DNA from: Lentinus brumalis
Lineage: Eukaryota; Basidiomycota; Agaricomycetes; Polyporales; Polyporaceae
Reading direction: 5' to 3'
NCBI GenBank assembly: GCA_001792895.1
Contig: MARA01000040.1
Span: 248,001-312,000 of the forward strand
DNA length: 64,000 bases
The notes under the pieces are model-generated. The model had not been told where the DNA came from, did not search any database, and worked only from the letters and a program-made list of their open reading frames with translations. The translations under genes were made by a program, and so were the position numbers. Positions 10,201 to 22,010 of this stretch are shown here, in pieces. Every line of letters starts with the position of its first letter. Positions within the stretch are counted from its first letter, which is position 1.

Positions 10201-13200
10201 CCTCTAGGTAACTCTGTTCGAACTTCGAGGGTGGGGAGACACAAGCTAACTCATACTAAGCACGTCCCGGTGGATCCCGGCGGGCATACTTGTGCAAATC
10301 AGTACCGGTCATCACCGTCAATTCGGCTTAAGATGAAATATCTGATTTCCGACTCTCGAGCGGACACATACGACTTAACACACTTCAGTGTGTCAATGTG
10401 CAAGCGGCGCCCTATGGGGACAAGACTCGCAACCGGCTGGACGACGGCCTCGGCCTCGAGGGGTGTGCAACTTGACAATGATCGCAATAGGCGAAGCCCC
10501 GAACATCCAGAAATGCAGCAGATCGTCAAGTCGCCGCGAAACAGCAGGGGGAAGGAGCGGGAGGGTGGGCGGGTTGGTAAGCATGTCCGGGGCCGTATTT
10601 AGCTCATGCGGACCGGGGAGGAGACCAGGACCAAAGATATCAACATGCGTGTCGACCTGGAGGTCGGGCGCAGCGAGTTCAGAATTAAGGTTGTCGGTGA
10701 AGGAGATCGCGGCCGCTGCCGTTCGTTTCACCACGGTCCCGCCGCCTAGTGCTTCCGAGTCGACTTCGCGAATTGCGACTTGTCTCGGGCTCAGTACGTA
10801 TCTTGGATATATGACCCACTCTCATCTCACAGCCACTGGGAGCAGTGTCACGCCCCTACCGGTCTAGCAGTGGCACGACAACGCTTCGACGTTTCCCGTG
10901 TCCGTCAAAAATATGCGTCTCGTCTCGAACCTGGACTCATCGTCACAAAAGCCAGCGTGGGTGCACGAAGCCCAGGGCAGCAGACAGCGGCCACGCCTCG
11001 AGGCAACAGCGAAGCTATATACTGCTGCTCGCGGCGCTCACGCGGGGATGTCGAGATAGCACGGCACGCATATAGGCATGTCGTAACCCAGAACCGTCAA
11101 CGTTAACGTTGAAACCTCTGCACCTGAACGCACGCCGCGAGGCCGATGCATGCATGCGTGCTCCGAGGCGCACCGTCACGTATGCGAGTCGGCCTTCTGT
11201 ACTCGAGACTCGAGTACTCATCCCACGGCGTACGGTAGCCTTGCCGTGAGCGCAGGGCCATGGATCGGATTCGAAGCGGTGCCTATGAGTGGCACCCAGG
11301 AACGCATGTCGTACTCGATACCGCGGTGGGTAAGCTGTTATATCGAGTACTAACTTGGGAGGTAGCGTGGATCACATACCATTACCATGGAAAGCGAATG
11401 CTCGGATGCTACGAAGCGCGATACTACGGCACGAAAACGAACTCTATGCGCCCGAACGTGCTACTCGACGACGTCGCAGAGCCCGAAGAGCCCGAGAGAT
11501 CGAGCTTGAGCTTCTCTCGCTCGCAGAGTCCCAGGTCCGGGGCCGTGGCTCTGGCTCTGGCTCTGGGGGTCTCCAACCTCGGCGGCCTGAGGCGTGTGCA
11601 CTGTGCTGCAGCAGGGAAACGCTTCGCGATTGCGCAAGGTCTTCGAGCTTCGAGCTTCGAGCTTCGAGTTTCGAGCTTCAAGTTTCCAGGATCAAGCTTC
11701 TGAGGCACTGGTCGTCGGGGAGAGGCGTGAGGGTGCCACCTTCGATGCAAACACCGCGCAAGTGTCTCGATCATCCTGCAGTCAGACCACCCGGGGTTCT
11801 GTGTGCATATGGTGTCGTCAGTGGTGGTCCTGTACAGCTGTATGTTCCTGCCATGGTGTGTGCCACAGAGTACGCATCATGGCGTAAGATCTGAAGAACT
11901 CACAGTCGTTATCTATTAAACAGCCACAGCTCCACTTGATCAGGTCCCGCTCCGGCCATGCCCTCTCCTGGACCCGCGATACCTTATCTCGGGTTGACCG
12001 GGACCGTCACCGTTGGGGGCGCACTTACATACATGGTACTACTACTTAGTACTCTACATACCTCACTCACCGACCCCGCTGCTCGAACTTCACCGTCGCG
12101 CGTGCGGCCGATCGGGGACACTCGGTGTTCGTTCCATGCCAGGGCTTGCCAGGGGCCTGGGGGACACAGCAGGACCTAGGACCTAGAGACTGTGTATGTA
12201 TTGAGTCTCCATTGCGTTGGGTGTCTTATAGGGGCGCAGGTGCCGCCGGCGGCGAGGAGAGGGTTCGTGACGGTCGTCCAGCCGTGACACTGACGTCCGT
12301 CGGCCCCGACTCGGACATCGCACGTTCCCCGGGACGGGTGTGCAAGCATGGGCATGCGCGGGCGCACTGGTTGCGACTTGCGACTTGCGAGATCAGAGCT
12401 CGTTTGAGTCTCAGTATGCAGGAACCTTGGAAGCCTGAGTCATACGGTAACGGGATACAGACCGGGGTCCGTGCCCACGGGGGGGGTATGCAGCTGCGGC
12501 CGGGACCGCACGGTCGCAGTACTGGTGACCAAGCAGGTGTGAGCTGAGAGACGTGCACGGTGCAAGCCAATCGACGCCTAACGCCTGACGCCTGAGATCT
12601 TGAGAGCTCGACTGGTTCCGGGATCCCGACGGACTTGGAGACGACCCGTTCGAGCCCCGCTGCGCAGTGCGCAAAATGGATTATGGGTGGGGCTGGGGGA
12701 AGTCATCGTGCGTTTCCGTATCGTCGAGACTCGATTGCGCAAATCCTAGATTGAGATTGCGTCGTGGCGGGACGATCGACGCCCTGCGCCTGGCCATGGG
12801 GCTATCTTAGGTCGCCGAGCACCCGAAGAATGCACAGAGTGAGACAGAGACTAGAGTGCTGTATGTACGCCTAAAGGCGGGCCCGGACGAGTGGTAGCCT
12901 AAACGCTAGCGATATCAGCCTCGACGGTCAGCGGCGGGGACAAGTAGGGACAAGTACTCATTATGTACTGCACTTAAGCTTACCGCTTCGAGGGTGCGCC
13001 GCGGCGGCCGGTGATCGTTTGTAACGACGGAGCGGGACGAGATAGACTCGGGTTAGCGTTTGCGTGCACGTAAGTGCGGTTATCTGCGCATGCATGATGC
13101 ATGATGTGATGTGTCTCTCGGGATGACGCGTTGACGCGTTGCTCCGAGTCCGAGTCCGAGCCCGAGAGAAAACGCCATGCGCATATGCATTATACGTACG

Positions 13201-15117
13201 GGCTGCGAAGAAGAAAGACATACTGGTGCTTACTTTCGAGTACTACACGAGGCCGCGGACCATAACCAGGAGACCGTCAATGACCGTACTGCATATATGC
13301 ACCTCCGTATACGTACGTACGTGGCCCGTCATGCGACCCTGTTCCCTGCGTCCCTGGGTCCCTGCGCCGCCCATTGAGCGGGAAACACACCCTCCGTGTG
13401 CGCTCCGAGACGGGTAACGAGTAACGAGGCTGCAGTGGCCGACGCGCTTCGCGGTCACGGTCATGGGCACCAGCCTGCCAGGGCACGGACCACAAGACCC
13501 CGGGGCGGATCGCTCTTTCCCCGCACCTGCCAGTGCGTACTGCGGCGGAAGGTTGGGTGGGGAATCGGGATCGACGATGGATGCGCCCGACGTCCGACGT
13601 CCGACGTCGCGGTGCTCGTGTCCGCCGTGTCACGACTCTCGAGTCTCGGGTCTCGAGGTCACCCGACGGATGTGCACGTAAATCACGCACGGAGCGAGTG
13701 CTAGCTTCATGAGCTCGACGTTTGTACGTACTCGAGGGATGGCAACATGATATTGATTGGGGAGACCTGCTGAGCTTCGTTTTGACGGAGAGGACATGTC
13801 GACATCCAGGGAAGATGTGTGGTGTTAGCTGTAGCCTGGGTGCATCCGCCCGGTCACTAGACACGGGAGGGGCCAGGGCGGCGGCCAAGACGAGGCGTAT
13901 CTGCAGGGGCGCAACGTCGACACCGTCGTCGTCATGGTTGGGTGCGGATGTAGATACGTATGCGATGCGTGGGCCTTGGCCTTCGCCCGTATACGGTACT
14001 TGGCGTACGCCTCCAAAGCAGCCTGAGCCCTATCTTCCTGAATCCTCGTCCGCAGCGCGCATCAGGAGAAGAACGAGACACAGACGGCGACTTGCCTGAA
14101 GTTACTCGCGAACGCCGATCAGCGTGATGAGCGCGTCGGACGGGGCCTTCCCAGCGTGCGACGACCCTGGCGGACAGCTGGTGCGCTTCTCTGGGAAAGG
14201 GGGGCGTCAGCGGGGTCGGACATGTGCGCGGGAGGGAGAATCGCGGGAGGAGGAGGGAGGTTCGGTCGTCAGGCTGGGCCGACGGGCTCGTCAGCAGGGC
14301 GGGGGCGTGGAGCAGCGTGAAGTGCAGCGCGGACGAAGTGGAGAAGAGAGGAGCCCGGGGTGATCGCTGTCAGGCAGGCAGTCGTCTTGCCTGCGTCGGT
14401 GTGCGTCGACGTCGACGTCGGGTTCGCTGCGATGCGCGTCGGTGACAGGGACGCAGGCAGTGGGGGCAGCGAGCCAAGGAGAAGAGGGGGATGCTGCGGA
14501 TGGCGGGGGCAGCGTCCAAGGCGGGATGACGCAGCGGGCTCGGTGGCAAATGTGGACGGCGGAGGCGCGCGTTCCCGAGAGGGTAAGGTGGGTGGCGTGA
14601 TGGGGCAGACACCGCCCAACGCTACCCCAGAAGCGGTGTGAAGGGCCCAGAAGAGCGGACGGCCTGGACCTGTCTCCAGGAGAGTGGGTCGCGACGGGAT
14701 AGGGAACGAGTGCGATCATGGGGTCCGTCCGTGCGAGAGAGAAGCGGCGAAGAGGGCGGTGGGCATGGGAGTCGGCCGTGTGCTGTGCGCTATTCTCGCT
14801 GAACTCTGCGCGGTGGGACGGCGAGAGATGGGTGCGAGGGTGGGCTGGGGTGGCGGCGGGATGGCGGGCGGGGCGGGAGGCGGGACGAGATAAGGGGCAA
14901 TCGGGGATCGCGATCTCGGTAAGCATGAAATGGACAGCACGGGCGGCTAGCACGTCCAGGGCTGCAACAACAGACTCAGAGCACACAGGGCAGTCTCCGA
15001 GCAGTCAGTCACCTCGCACTGGTCACGCCCGAAGCACCTCACATCACACACGCCGTCTCTTCTACCTCCAACCTTATTTCGCGCTATCTCCCTCCCTCCT
15101 CCTCCTCTCCCCGCGCC
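7226..15117. other. gene-poor region
   Basis: No gene could be supported in about 7.9 kb. Open frames are short, overlap on both strands, lack family motifs and do not chain through splice signals into a protein. The sequence has many local slippage-type repeats of 6-8 bp, for example CTTCGAG at 11641-11697, GAGTCC at about 13145 and CGACGTC at about 13586. 14100-15117 is strongly G+C-skewed and probably contains the promoter and 5' UTR of the phosphatase gene. A spliced gene or non-coding RNA could have been missed. Confidence 0.5.
11641..11697. repeat. short tandem repeat of CTTCGAG type
   Basis: Tandem, slightly degenerate CTTCGAG / CTTCAAG heptamers. Confidence 0.8.
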
Positions 15118-18100
15118 ATGCATCCGCCCCAGGACGACCCCGCCACTGTGCACGGTCTCCAGTATCCCCCATCCTTCCTCGACGCCCTCCCCGTCCTTCG
15201 CCCCCGTCCCGAGCCCCATCCCCCCATACGCGCTCTCACCGTCGACCAGTTCTCCGACCTCCATCTCTCCTACCTCACCACCCATGCCCCCGATCACGTC
15301 CTCTTTCCCTTCCTCCACGGCCTCGAAGGCGACAACGAGGCCCAGAACTCCTTCTTCGCCTGCGCCCGGCCCAGGGGCGACGTTCCTCGCTTCAGAGGCC
15401 TCGTCTGGGTCGCGTGCGACGAGGATGAGGACGACCTCTGCGACGTGGACGACCTCGACGACGATGACGACGACTACTCTACCACTTCCTCCCTAGATTC
15501 CTTCGGTCCCACAGATCTCGAGGAGGACGTTGCCATGCAGCTCGACCCGACCGTTGAGGGTCCCATGATGAACGGCTGCCCGCCGCCTGAGCCACTCGAG
15601 AAGCTCCCCGTCGGGCCTCCTCCCATCCCACTCACCGCAGGCCACCTCCCTCCGTCATCGCACGCGCACACCAAGCCCTCCGTGCTCACCTCGAGCTTCC
15701 GCGCGCGCGACCTGCTGCGTACGCGCACAGAAAGCGACGGAACGCCGGCCAATGTCTTCGTCGAACCGAAGATCCCGGACGGGATCAGTCTGAGGAACTT
15801 CGGGATCCAAGTGGTGAGTGTCGCGTTGTCCTTCTCGTGTGCGTCGGCGGACAATTCGGACGTGCGAATGCGTATGCGAGACGGAGAAGCGAGGTGAAAC
15901 ACCTTCGGTTTAATTGTCGCGTATGTCACGCCGCATGGAAGGGAAGCTGCGGACATTGCGGGGCCCTTCAGGGGAAGTTACTGCGCGGGTCTCCCGGATG
16001 CCAGACTCTCCACCCGCGTCCGAATCCGTCTCGCAGATCACCCGTGTCCCGCCTCGTGCCGCCTTAGTATGTGCTTATTGCGATGCGCCGCGGTCTCCTC
16101 GTCCGTTAGGAGTATATGCAGTTTCTTGTCTCACGAGTCGGATTGCCATGTCCAGAGCTGTTCGCTCATTGTTTGTTGTTCGTTATAGCCAATATATGCG
16201 ACCTTGTCCGACATTGTTGTCTACTCTCCGCGCGGCGTGACCCGCTCTGCCATCGCCGTCGCCGAGAAGTTCAAGCAGGCTGTAGAGATCAAGTATCAGG
16301 AGCGTCGTGCCCGTTGTCCTTCACCTGACGCACTTGTCCCCTATAACGTCTTTGTGCTTGACGCGTCCGCGTCCGAGCTCGCTGAGAAGGTCCCCCATCT
16401 CGTCGTGCGTACTGAGAATGCCTTCCCATCCGGTGCGCACACAGACGGCACCGACGCACACGCCCATGGCGACGAGTTCGACGACTCGGCCCATCCCCAC
16501 CGCGCCAATACGATTGACTTCGCCCAGCGCGAGAAGGACGAGATGCGCGACCTCACGCAGGCCTCTGAGATTGTCTCCGTCGCCGACCCTGCCTCCCATA
16601 TCGACCTCGACGCTCTTGCTGGCTCGAACACGGCCACTCACTGGGAGCCCGCAGTCGGTCAGATCTTCCTCGGCAACTCCAACGATGTGCCTCTTCCCCC
16701 AGACCGTCGTATCCGCATGCGCACCGTCCGCGGCGACGACGACGATGACGATGCTTTCGACTGGCGGACAAACGATCCCAGCCAGGGCTATGGCTACGAT
16801 CTCTGCATCGAGTGCCATGACTATGCTCCCTTCCCCACGTCTGCTCATCTTCGAGCTGCTGAGGAGCACATGCGTATCCTGGAGAAGCGATGGATAGAGC
16901 GGTGCGTCTCTGACATGGATAATGCCGGCTCGAAAGATGCTCTTCCTCCACGTCCGCCACCCAACGCATCGCACATCGTCCATCTACCGTTCCCCAGTTC
17001 CCCTGCATCCTCTGTTGTCACTGTCAACACCCTGCTTCCGTTCATCCAGTTCCTCGAACGGCTCATCCAGCCCGTCGACGGCTCGCTTACCTTCGAGGCT
17101 GCGCACGAGCATCTGCATCCTCCCCGGCCGCAGAACGTGTTCGAGACCCCAAACCGTCACAATTCCGTGTCCTTCACGCCGAGCTCACTTCCGCCGCCGA
17201 GCTCCTTCCCCACGTCGTTCTTCCCGTCTCCCTCGTCACCGCAGTCCGCATACACGCGCGTGCGCTCGACGTCCGCGACGTTCCTCCCAGCGTCCTCGCC
17301 GGGCACGCCCGTGTCGACGTCTCCGACGTCGGGCCCGCCCGTGCCCCTGCGGACCCGCCCCGCGAAGATCCTGATCTACTCGGCGGACGGGTACACGGAG
17401 TCGTCGGTGCTCGCGCTGTGCATCCTGATGGCGCTGCGCGCGACGTCGCTTCCCGAGGCGTATCTCGCGCTGCAGGTCGAGAAGCGCCGGAGCTTCTTCG
17501 TGTACCAGAGCGACCTGGGCGTGCTCCGGCGCGTCGAGGCGCGGCTCGAGAAGGACCGCGCTGCACACGGTCACGGCCACGGCCACGGCCAGAGCCAGAT
17601 CCAGATGCAGAACGCGACGCATAAGCATCCGTCGCCGCTGCAGGGCGACGGGAGCGTCTGGAGCCGGTCGCTCGGGCACGCGTCCGGGCGGTCGGTGACG
17701 TTTGCGAACCCCCCGGTGGTGAAGAGCAACAGCAACAGCGAGAGCGACGGGAACAGCAACGGTAACAGCAACAGCAACAGCAACGGCGAGACGGCGCTCG
17801 GGGACGTGCCGACGGGCGTGAGCGCGCCTGCGTCGGCGAACCCACTGCGGACGCGGTCGGAGTCGAACGCGGACGCGCCGTTGGTGTCGGTGCCGATGCA
17901 TGTTATGCCTGGGCGGCCGCGTGCGCAGACGATGCCGCCGGGGCGGGTTCCGCCGTGGCGGGACCACCAGGTGTGGTTCAACGACCCGCGGTTTGATGGG
18001 AGCTTCCCGAGCCGGGTGCTGCCGTTTTTGTATTTGGGGAATCTGTGAGTGTTTTTTTGTTTGTTGTGTGTCGGGAGGCGGTTCTCATGGGTTTTTTTTT

Positions 18101-18932
18101 ATTCTCTCCCTCTTCCACCGACCTGCGTTGCCGATGCCTTTCTGCGGCTCGTACCTCGCCCGTTCAGGAACCACGCGTCGAATGCGTTCATGCTGCACGC
18201 GCTGGGGATCACGCACGTCGTGTCCGTGGGCGAGTGCGCGCTCGTGCCGCCGCCGCACCTCGAGAACGGGACGGCTGCGACAGGCCCGACGGGCCCGACG
18301 TGCACGCTGCCGAGCCCCGGTGCGCAGTTCGTTCCGGGCAAAGGGCCCGGGGGGCAGGGCTCGCTGTGGATCGAGGAGCGGGAGGGCCGGATCAAGGTCC
18401 TGGACATCAAGGGCGTGTGCGACGACGGGATCGACACGCTGGAGCCGCAGCTGGAGCCGATCTGCGAGTGGATCGATAGGGCGCGGGAGGAGGGGGGGAA
18501 GGTGCTCGTGCATTGCCGGGTGGGGGTGTCGCGGAGCGCGACTGTCACGGTGCGTCCTTTGTGTGTTGTTGTGGGATGTGTGCTGTGGGACGTGCGCTGA
18601 CGCTGTTTTGGTTCGTGACGGGTGGTACGACATTATAGATCGCGTATGTGATGAAGCACCTGGGGCTGCCGCTGGTGGACGCGTACCTGATTGTGCGGTC
18701 GCGGCGGCTGAGCGTGCTGATCCAGCCGAACATGCGGCTGCTGTACAACCTGCTGGGGTGGGAGATCCGGCTTGCGCGGGAGCGCGCGGAGCGTGCGCTG
18801 GCGGGGGTGGAGGACGCGGGGGAGCGGGAGGCGCGGATGAAGCGGCGGATGCGGAACGAGCTGGCGCGTGCGCTGAACTGGCCGTACCTCGCGAAGGAGG
18901 TGCATGCGCTGAACGAGAAGTATCTGCATTGA
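15118..18932 (+). CDS. PPS1: Pps1-type dual-specificity protein phosphatase
   Basis: Four exons: 15118-15813, 16189-18044, 18168-18549 and 18639-18932, giving 1075 aa. The N-terminus has the region typical of yeast Pps1 relatives (FPFLHGLEGDN…NSFFAC…PRFRGLVWVA), then an acidic Asp run. After a 375 bp intron comes PIYATLSDIVVYSPRGV. The middle is Ser/Pro-rich and holds His-Gly and Ser-Asn repeats, probably disordered. The C-terminal catalytic domain starts FLYLGNL..NHASNAFMLHALGITHVVSVGE. It carries the signature HCRVGVSRSAT, so the nucleophile is about Cys967 and the phosphate-binding Arg about 973, followed by AYVMKHLGLPLVDAY and a helical tail. It should dephosphorylate phospho-Tyr and phospho-Ser/Thr. 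Yeast Pps1 acts at S phase; the role here is inferred. It is longer than yeast Pps1 because of the disordered inserts. Confidence 0.87.
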
Positions 18933-19876
18933 GCGTCGTTCTCTGAGGGGCTCGCTCTGCTCTCGTCGTTGCCTCCCCGCCCCCGTCTGCACGTGCGATA
19001 TCGCACATACATGCATACGCCCCCGTGCCCGCCCCTGCTTTTGCCCCCGCCGAGTCTCGGTTCGTACATACTGCATACATACACACTTGCACTTGCACTT
19101 GCTGCCACCCTCCGTCGCCCCCCGTCGCCATCCCTTGCCCATCACGTACCACGTCTTGCCCACCACCGTCCAAGTCTTGCCTCTTGCCCACCACGTCTTG
19201 CCTGATCCTGATCTTGCCCCGTCTACCCTACCCATACCGTTTGCTCGCCGTTTTCTGGTTCCCTAGTTCCCGTCCCAAGTCCCGATTACATGAAGAGTTG
19301 GAGAGTCCCCCGTCTGGAAGCTGGAAGCTGGAGGTTGGAAGCTGTACATGTATATCAGATTCAATGCACCATCACGCACGCACGCTGTAATTAATGTATT
19401 CGTATCGCTGTCTTTTTTTTTGTTGAGCTCCCCTTCCGCGGTCCGCGGTCGGGTCTTGTTGCAGTGTCGCTGGGCATTCCGTTCGATCTTGCGGGCGTGC
19501 TTGGGTTGTCGCTTGAGCTACATGCATATGTACGTCGAGAGAGTGTTGGGGATCGTGCTGCCGCAGACCTAGAGTCCAGACCGAGGCCGGTGTGTATGTG
19601 GTTAGAATATGAATCGGAGTAATGCGCGACGCGGCGTTTGCGTCGTCGTCCTTTTTGGCTTTGCGTATGTTGGGCTTGCATTTGTTGGGACAAGGGAGCT
19701 ACCGGCTCGGGGTGTATAAGTACGTGTATGAACATGAGAGCGAGAGGCTAGGGAGGGAGGGAAACGTGGAATGTATGGCTGGATTGATCAGAGAGTAGAG
19801 TACACGGCACAACGAGTTGCACAAAGCTCCGTCAGAACTGCACCTTTGCATGGACGCACAGGTCCAGAACGAGATT
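18933..19876. other. intergenic region
   Basis: 3' flank of the phosphatase gene. It holds pyrimidine-rich and simple-repeat stretches, including several AAGCTGG-type units at 19314-19345. No gene is seen. Confidence 0.55.
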
Positions 19877-21300
19877 TCAAGGAGTCTCCTGAGGACGCGC
19901 GATGAGCTTGGTCGCGCTGACCTTGCCGGCTTCGAGCCTCGCAAGCCCGTCCGGGATGCCCGCGAGGCCGCCGCGCAGCACCTCGACCCTGTTCGGCTGT
20001 AACATCACGAACGTTCAAGGTCAGCGCCAGCGTTTGCGATCTCCACCGCGCGCCGATGAAGAGATGCTACGGACCTTGATGATGCCCGTCTCGAGCCAGC
20101 CCGTGAGCCGCGCGTACAGCTGCTCGCCGCACGCCCTCGTCTGCGGGAAGTGCACGTTCCCGGCCACGCTCGAGACGCGCTTCCCGTCCTCGGGGGTCTT
20201 GAGCGCGGCGGGGATGACGTCGGGGAGGACGACCACCACGGACCCGCCTGGGGCGGCCGCTTGATACGCGAGCACCTGGGTGTCGGGGAGGGCGATGGCG
20301 TCGAAGACGAACTCGAGCGGGGTGCCCGCGGTGAGCTGCTGGAGCTCGGCGAGGATCGCGGCTGGGGGGAGGGCGCGGTCGAGGATGTGCGTGGCGCCGA
20401 GGGAGGTGAGGAGGACGGTGTGGCGGGGGAGGCGGTGGTGATGATGGGCGAGAAGTTGGCGAGCTTCGCGATCTGGATGGCTGTCAGGGAGGGAGGTCGT
20501 CAGCGAGAGACTGGAGTACGTTGGTGCTAGGCAGAGCAGCCTGCGGAGGGAGGTGTACCGTATTGTCCGACGGAGGACGCGCCGCCGATGATGAAGGCGG
20601 GCTTGCCTGCGAATTGGGTCGTGCCGCCTTCGGCCCAGGGAGGGGTGAGGCGCAGGGTCTGGTCGGTGTTCGGGTCCTGGTTGTAGAGCGCGAGCACGAC
20701 GGTGGCTAGGCCGAGCGGGACGGAGGCGGCTTCGTCGAACGAGATGTTGTCCGGAATCTACGCAACCGAGTCCGTGAGATCAGAATCGGAAACAAGAGAA
20801 GGACGTACCTTCGCTGTGATCGCGGCCGGGACGAGGCAATACTGCTGGAAGGTCGCTAGTTCGTTCTCAAAGAAACCCTGGAAGAGACTGCGTCCGTAAA
20901 CAGTCAGATGAAGTCTCGAGCTGTCCTTCAGTCACGTATGGCTAGACCGCAAACCGCCCAGTGATGTCCCATGACATAAGAGCGTTCGTTATTCCGCTCA
21001 GAGAGCGATGCCAGAGGCACGAGAGACGCATACGTACATCTTATCTCCTTTGACGAGGGTAGTGACCTCCGCACCGACCTCCTCGACAATCCCCGCGCCG
21101 TCCGAGCCGGAGATGAAGGGATACGACGGGATGAAGGCAGAGAACTGTGAGTCGACAATCTTCCAGTCGACGGGGTTCAGCGCTGCCGATACGACCTTCA
21201 CGAGGACGTCCTTGGGACCCGGGCGCGGTATGGGTGCCTCACCGACGACCCACTGGCCCGCGCGTGCGGTGAGATACAGGGCTTTCTGCGTGCTGGACAT
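19877..21300 (-). pseudogene. MDR oxidoreductase, one-base frameshift (copy 5)
   Basis: Five exons: 21300-21038, 20887-20809, 20757-20559, 20480-20075 and 19996-19877. The start MSSTQKALYLTARAGQWVVG is close to the copy at 42737-44095. GroES-like features (NPVDWKIV, GSDGAGIVEEVG), the glycine motif IIGGASSVGQYG and the RPQETP tail are all present. The fourth exon is 406 nt, against 407 in the sister copy. Shortly after PIITTAS, in a five-C run near 20428, one base is missing; adding it restores the SLGATHILDRAL… frame up to LAYQAAAPGG, which is open again. As written the protein is truncated in the middle of the cofactor domain. It may be a young pseudogene or a homopolymer sequencing error. 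Confidence 0.8.
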
Positions 21301-22010
21301 TGGGCTGGCTTGAGTAGTAACGCGGCAAAAGGGACCGTGGTGTTGAAGATCTCAGGCTGAGAGGCTGTCGTTAGAATATATGTCGCCGGAGTAAGTATCA
21401 TCGGGAGACACCTACCTCCTTGAATGTCGTCAGAGTGCGCGGGAGTTTCAGCAAGATGTCGTCAATGAGAGAGTCAGACACATCGGAGTCGGAGTGGGCT
21501 CTCACCTGGCCTGCTTTCCAAGCCCTTCTAGTTGGCATGGTTAAGTCTTCGCTTCAGTATGTATATCACGCTCGAAGAAAGTGATGGGGCGAAGGTCGTT
21601 GACGACATGCGTTCGAATCGGACTTCGCTGACAGAACAAAGGGGAGTTGGTCAAACACTCTGACGTGAGCATCAACACACACGCACTTGAACATCATGCA
21701 GTGAGTAGACATGATATGATGATATTCTGCTTTTAGTCTCTTACTCTGAGTATACTATAGCGATACGGATATATCGAGGTCCGATCCTATCCTGAACGCG
21801 ATTTCCTACGGATGAGTACTTGCTTACTGGGGTTGATTCCTGGTCTTCACAATAAGTATGATGACAGCAGCAATACTTGGGTCGTGAGTCCATGGGCCTG
21901 TGGACATTTAACAATCTTGTTCAGTGAGTTTGGACCTTGAATCACGGATTGCGGTGTAGACGACGGCCAGAGACAAGCCTGCGAGAGCCACTCTGAGCCA
22001 CTGCGGCTTC
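21301..22010. other. intergenic region
   Basis: Promoter side of MDR copy 5 up to the tandem array. No gene is seen. Confidence 0.5.

Noticed and set aside
10393..10734. 113-codon minus-strand ORF
   Set aside because: Isolated, no motif, cannot be joined to other exons.
14291..14986. 231-codon minus-strand ORF upstream of the phosphatase gene
   Set aside because: Pro/Ser/Arg-rich translation of a G+C-skewed promoter region; no motif, and overlapping open frames on both strands.
17174..17967. Long minus-strand ORFs rich in Arg/Ser/His
   Set aside because: Shadows of the low-complexity middle of the Pps1-type phosphatase; composition reflects the repeats, not a protein.
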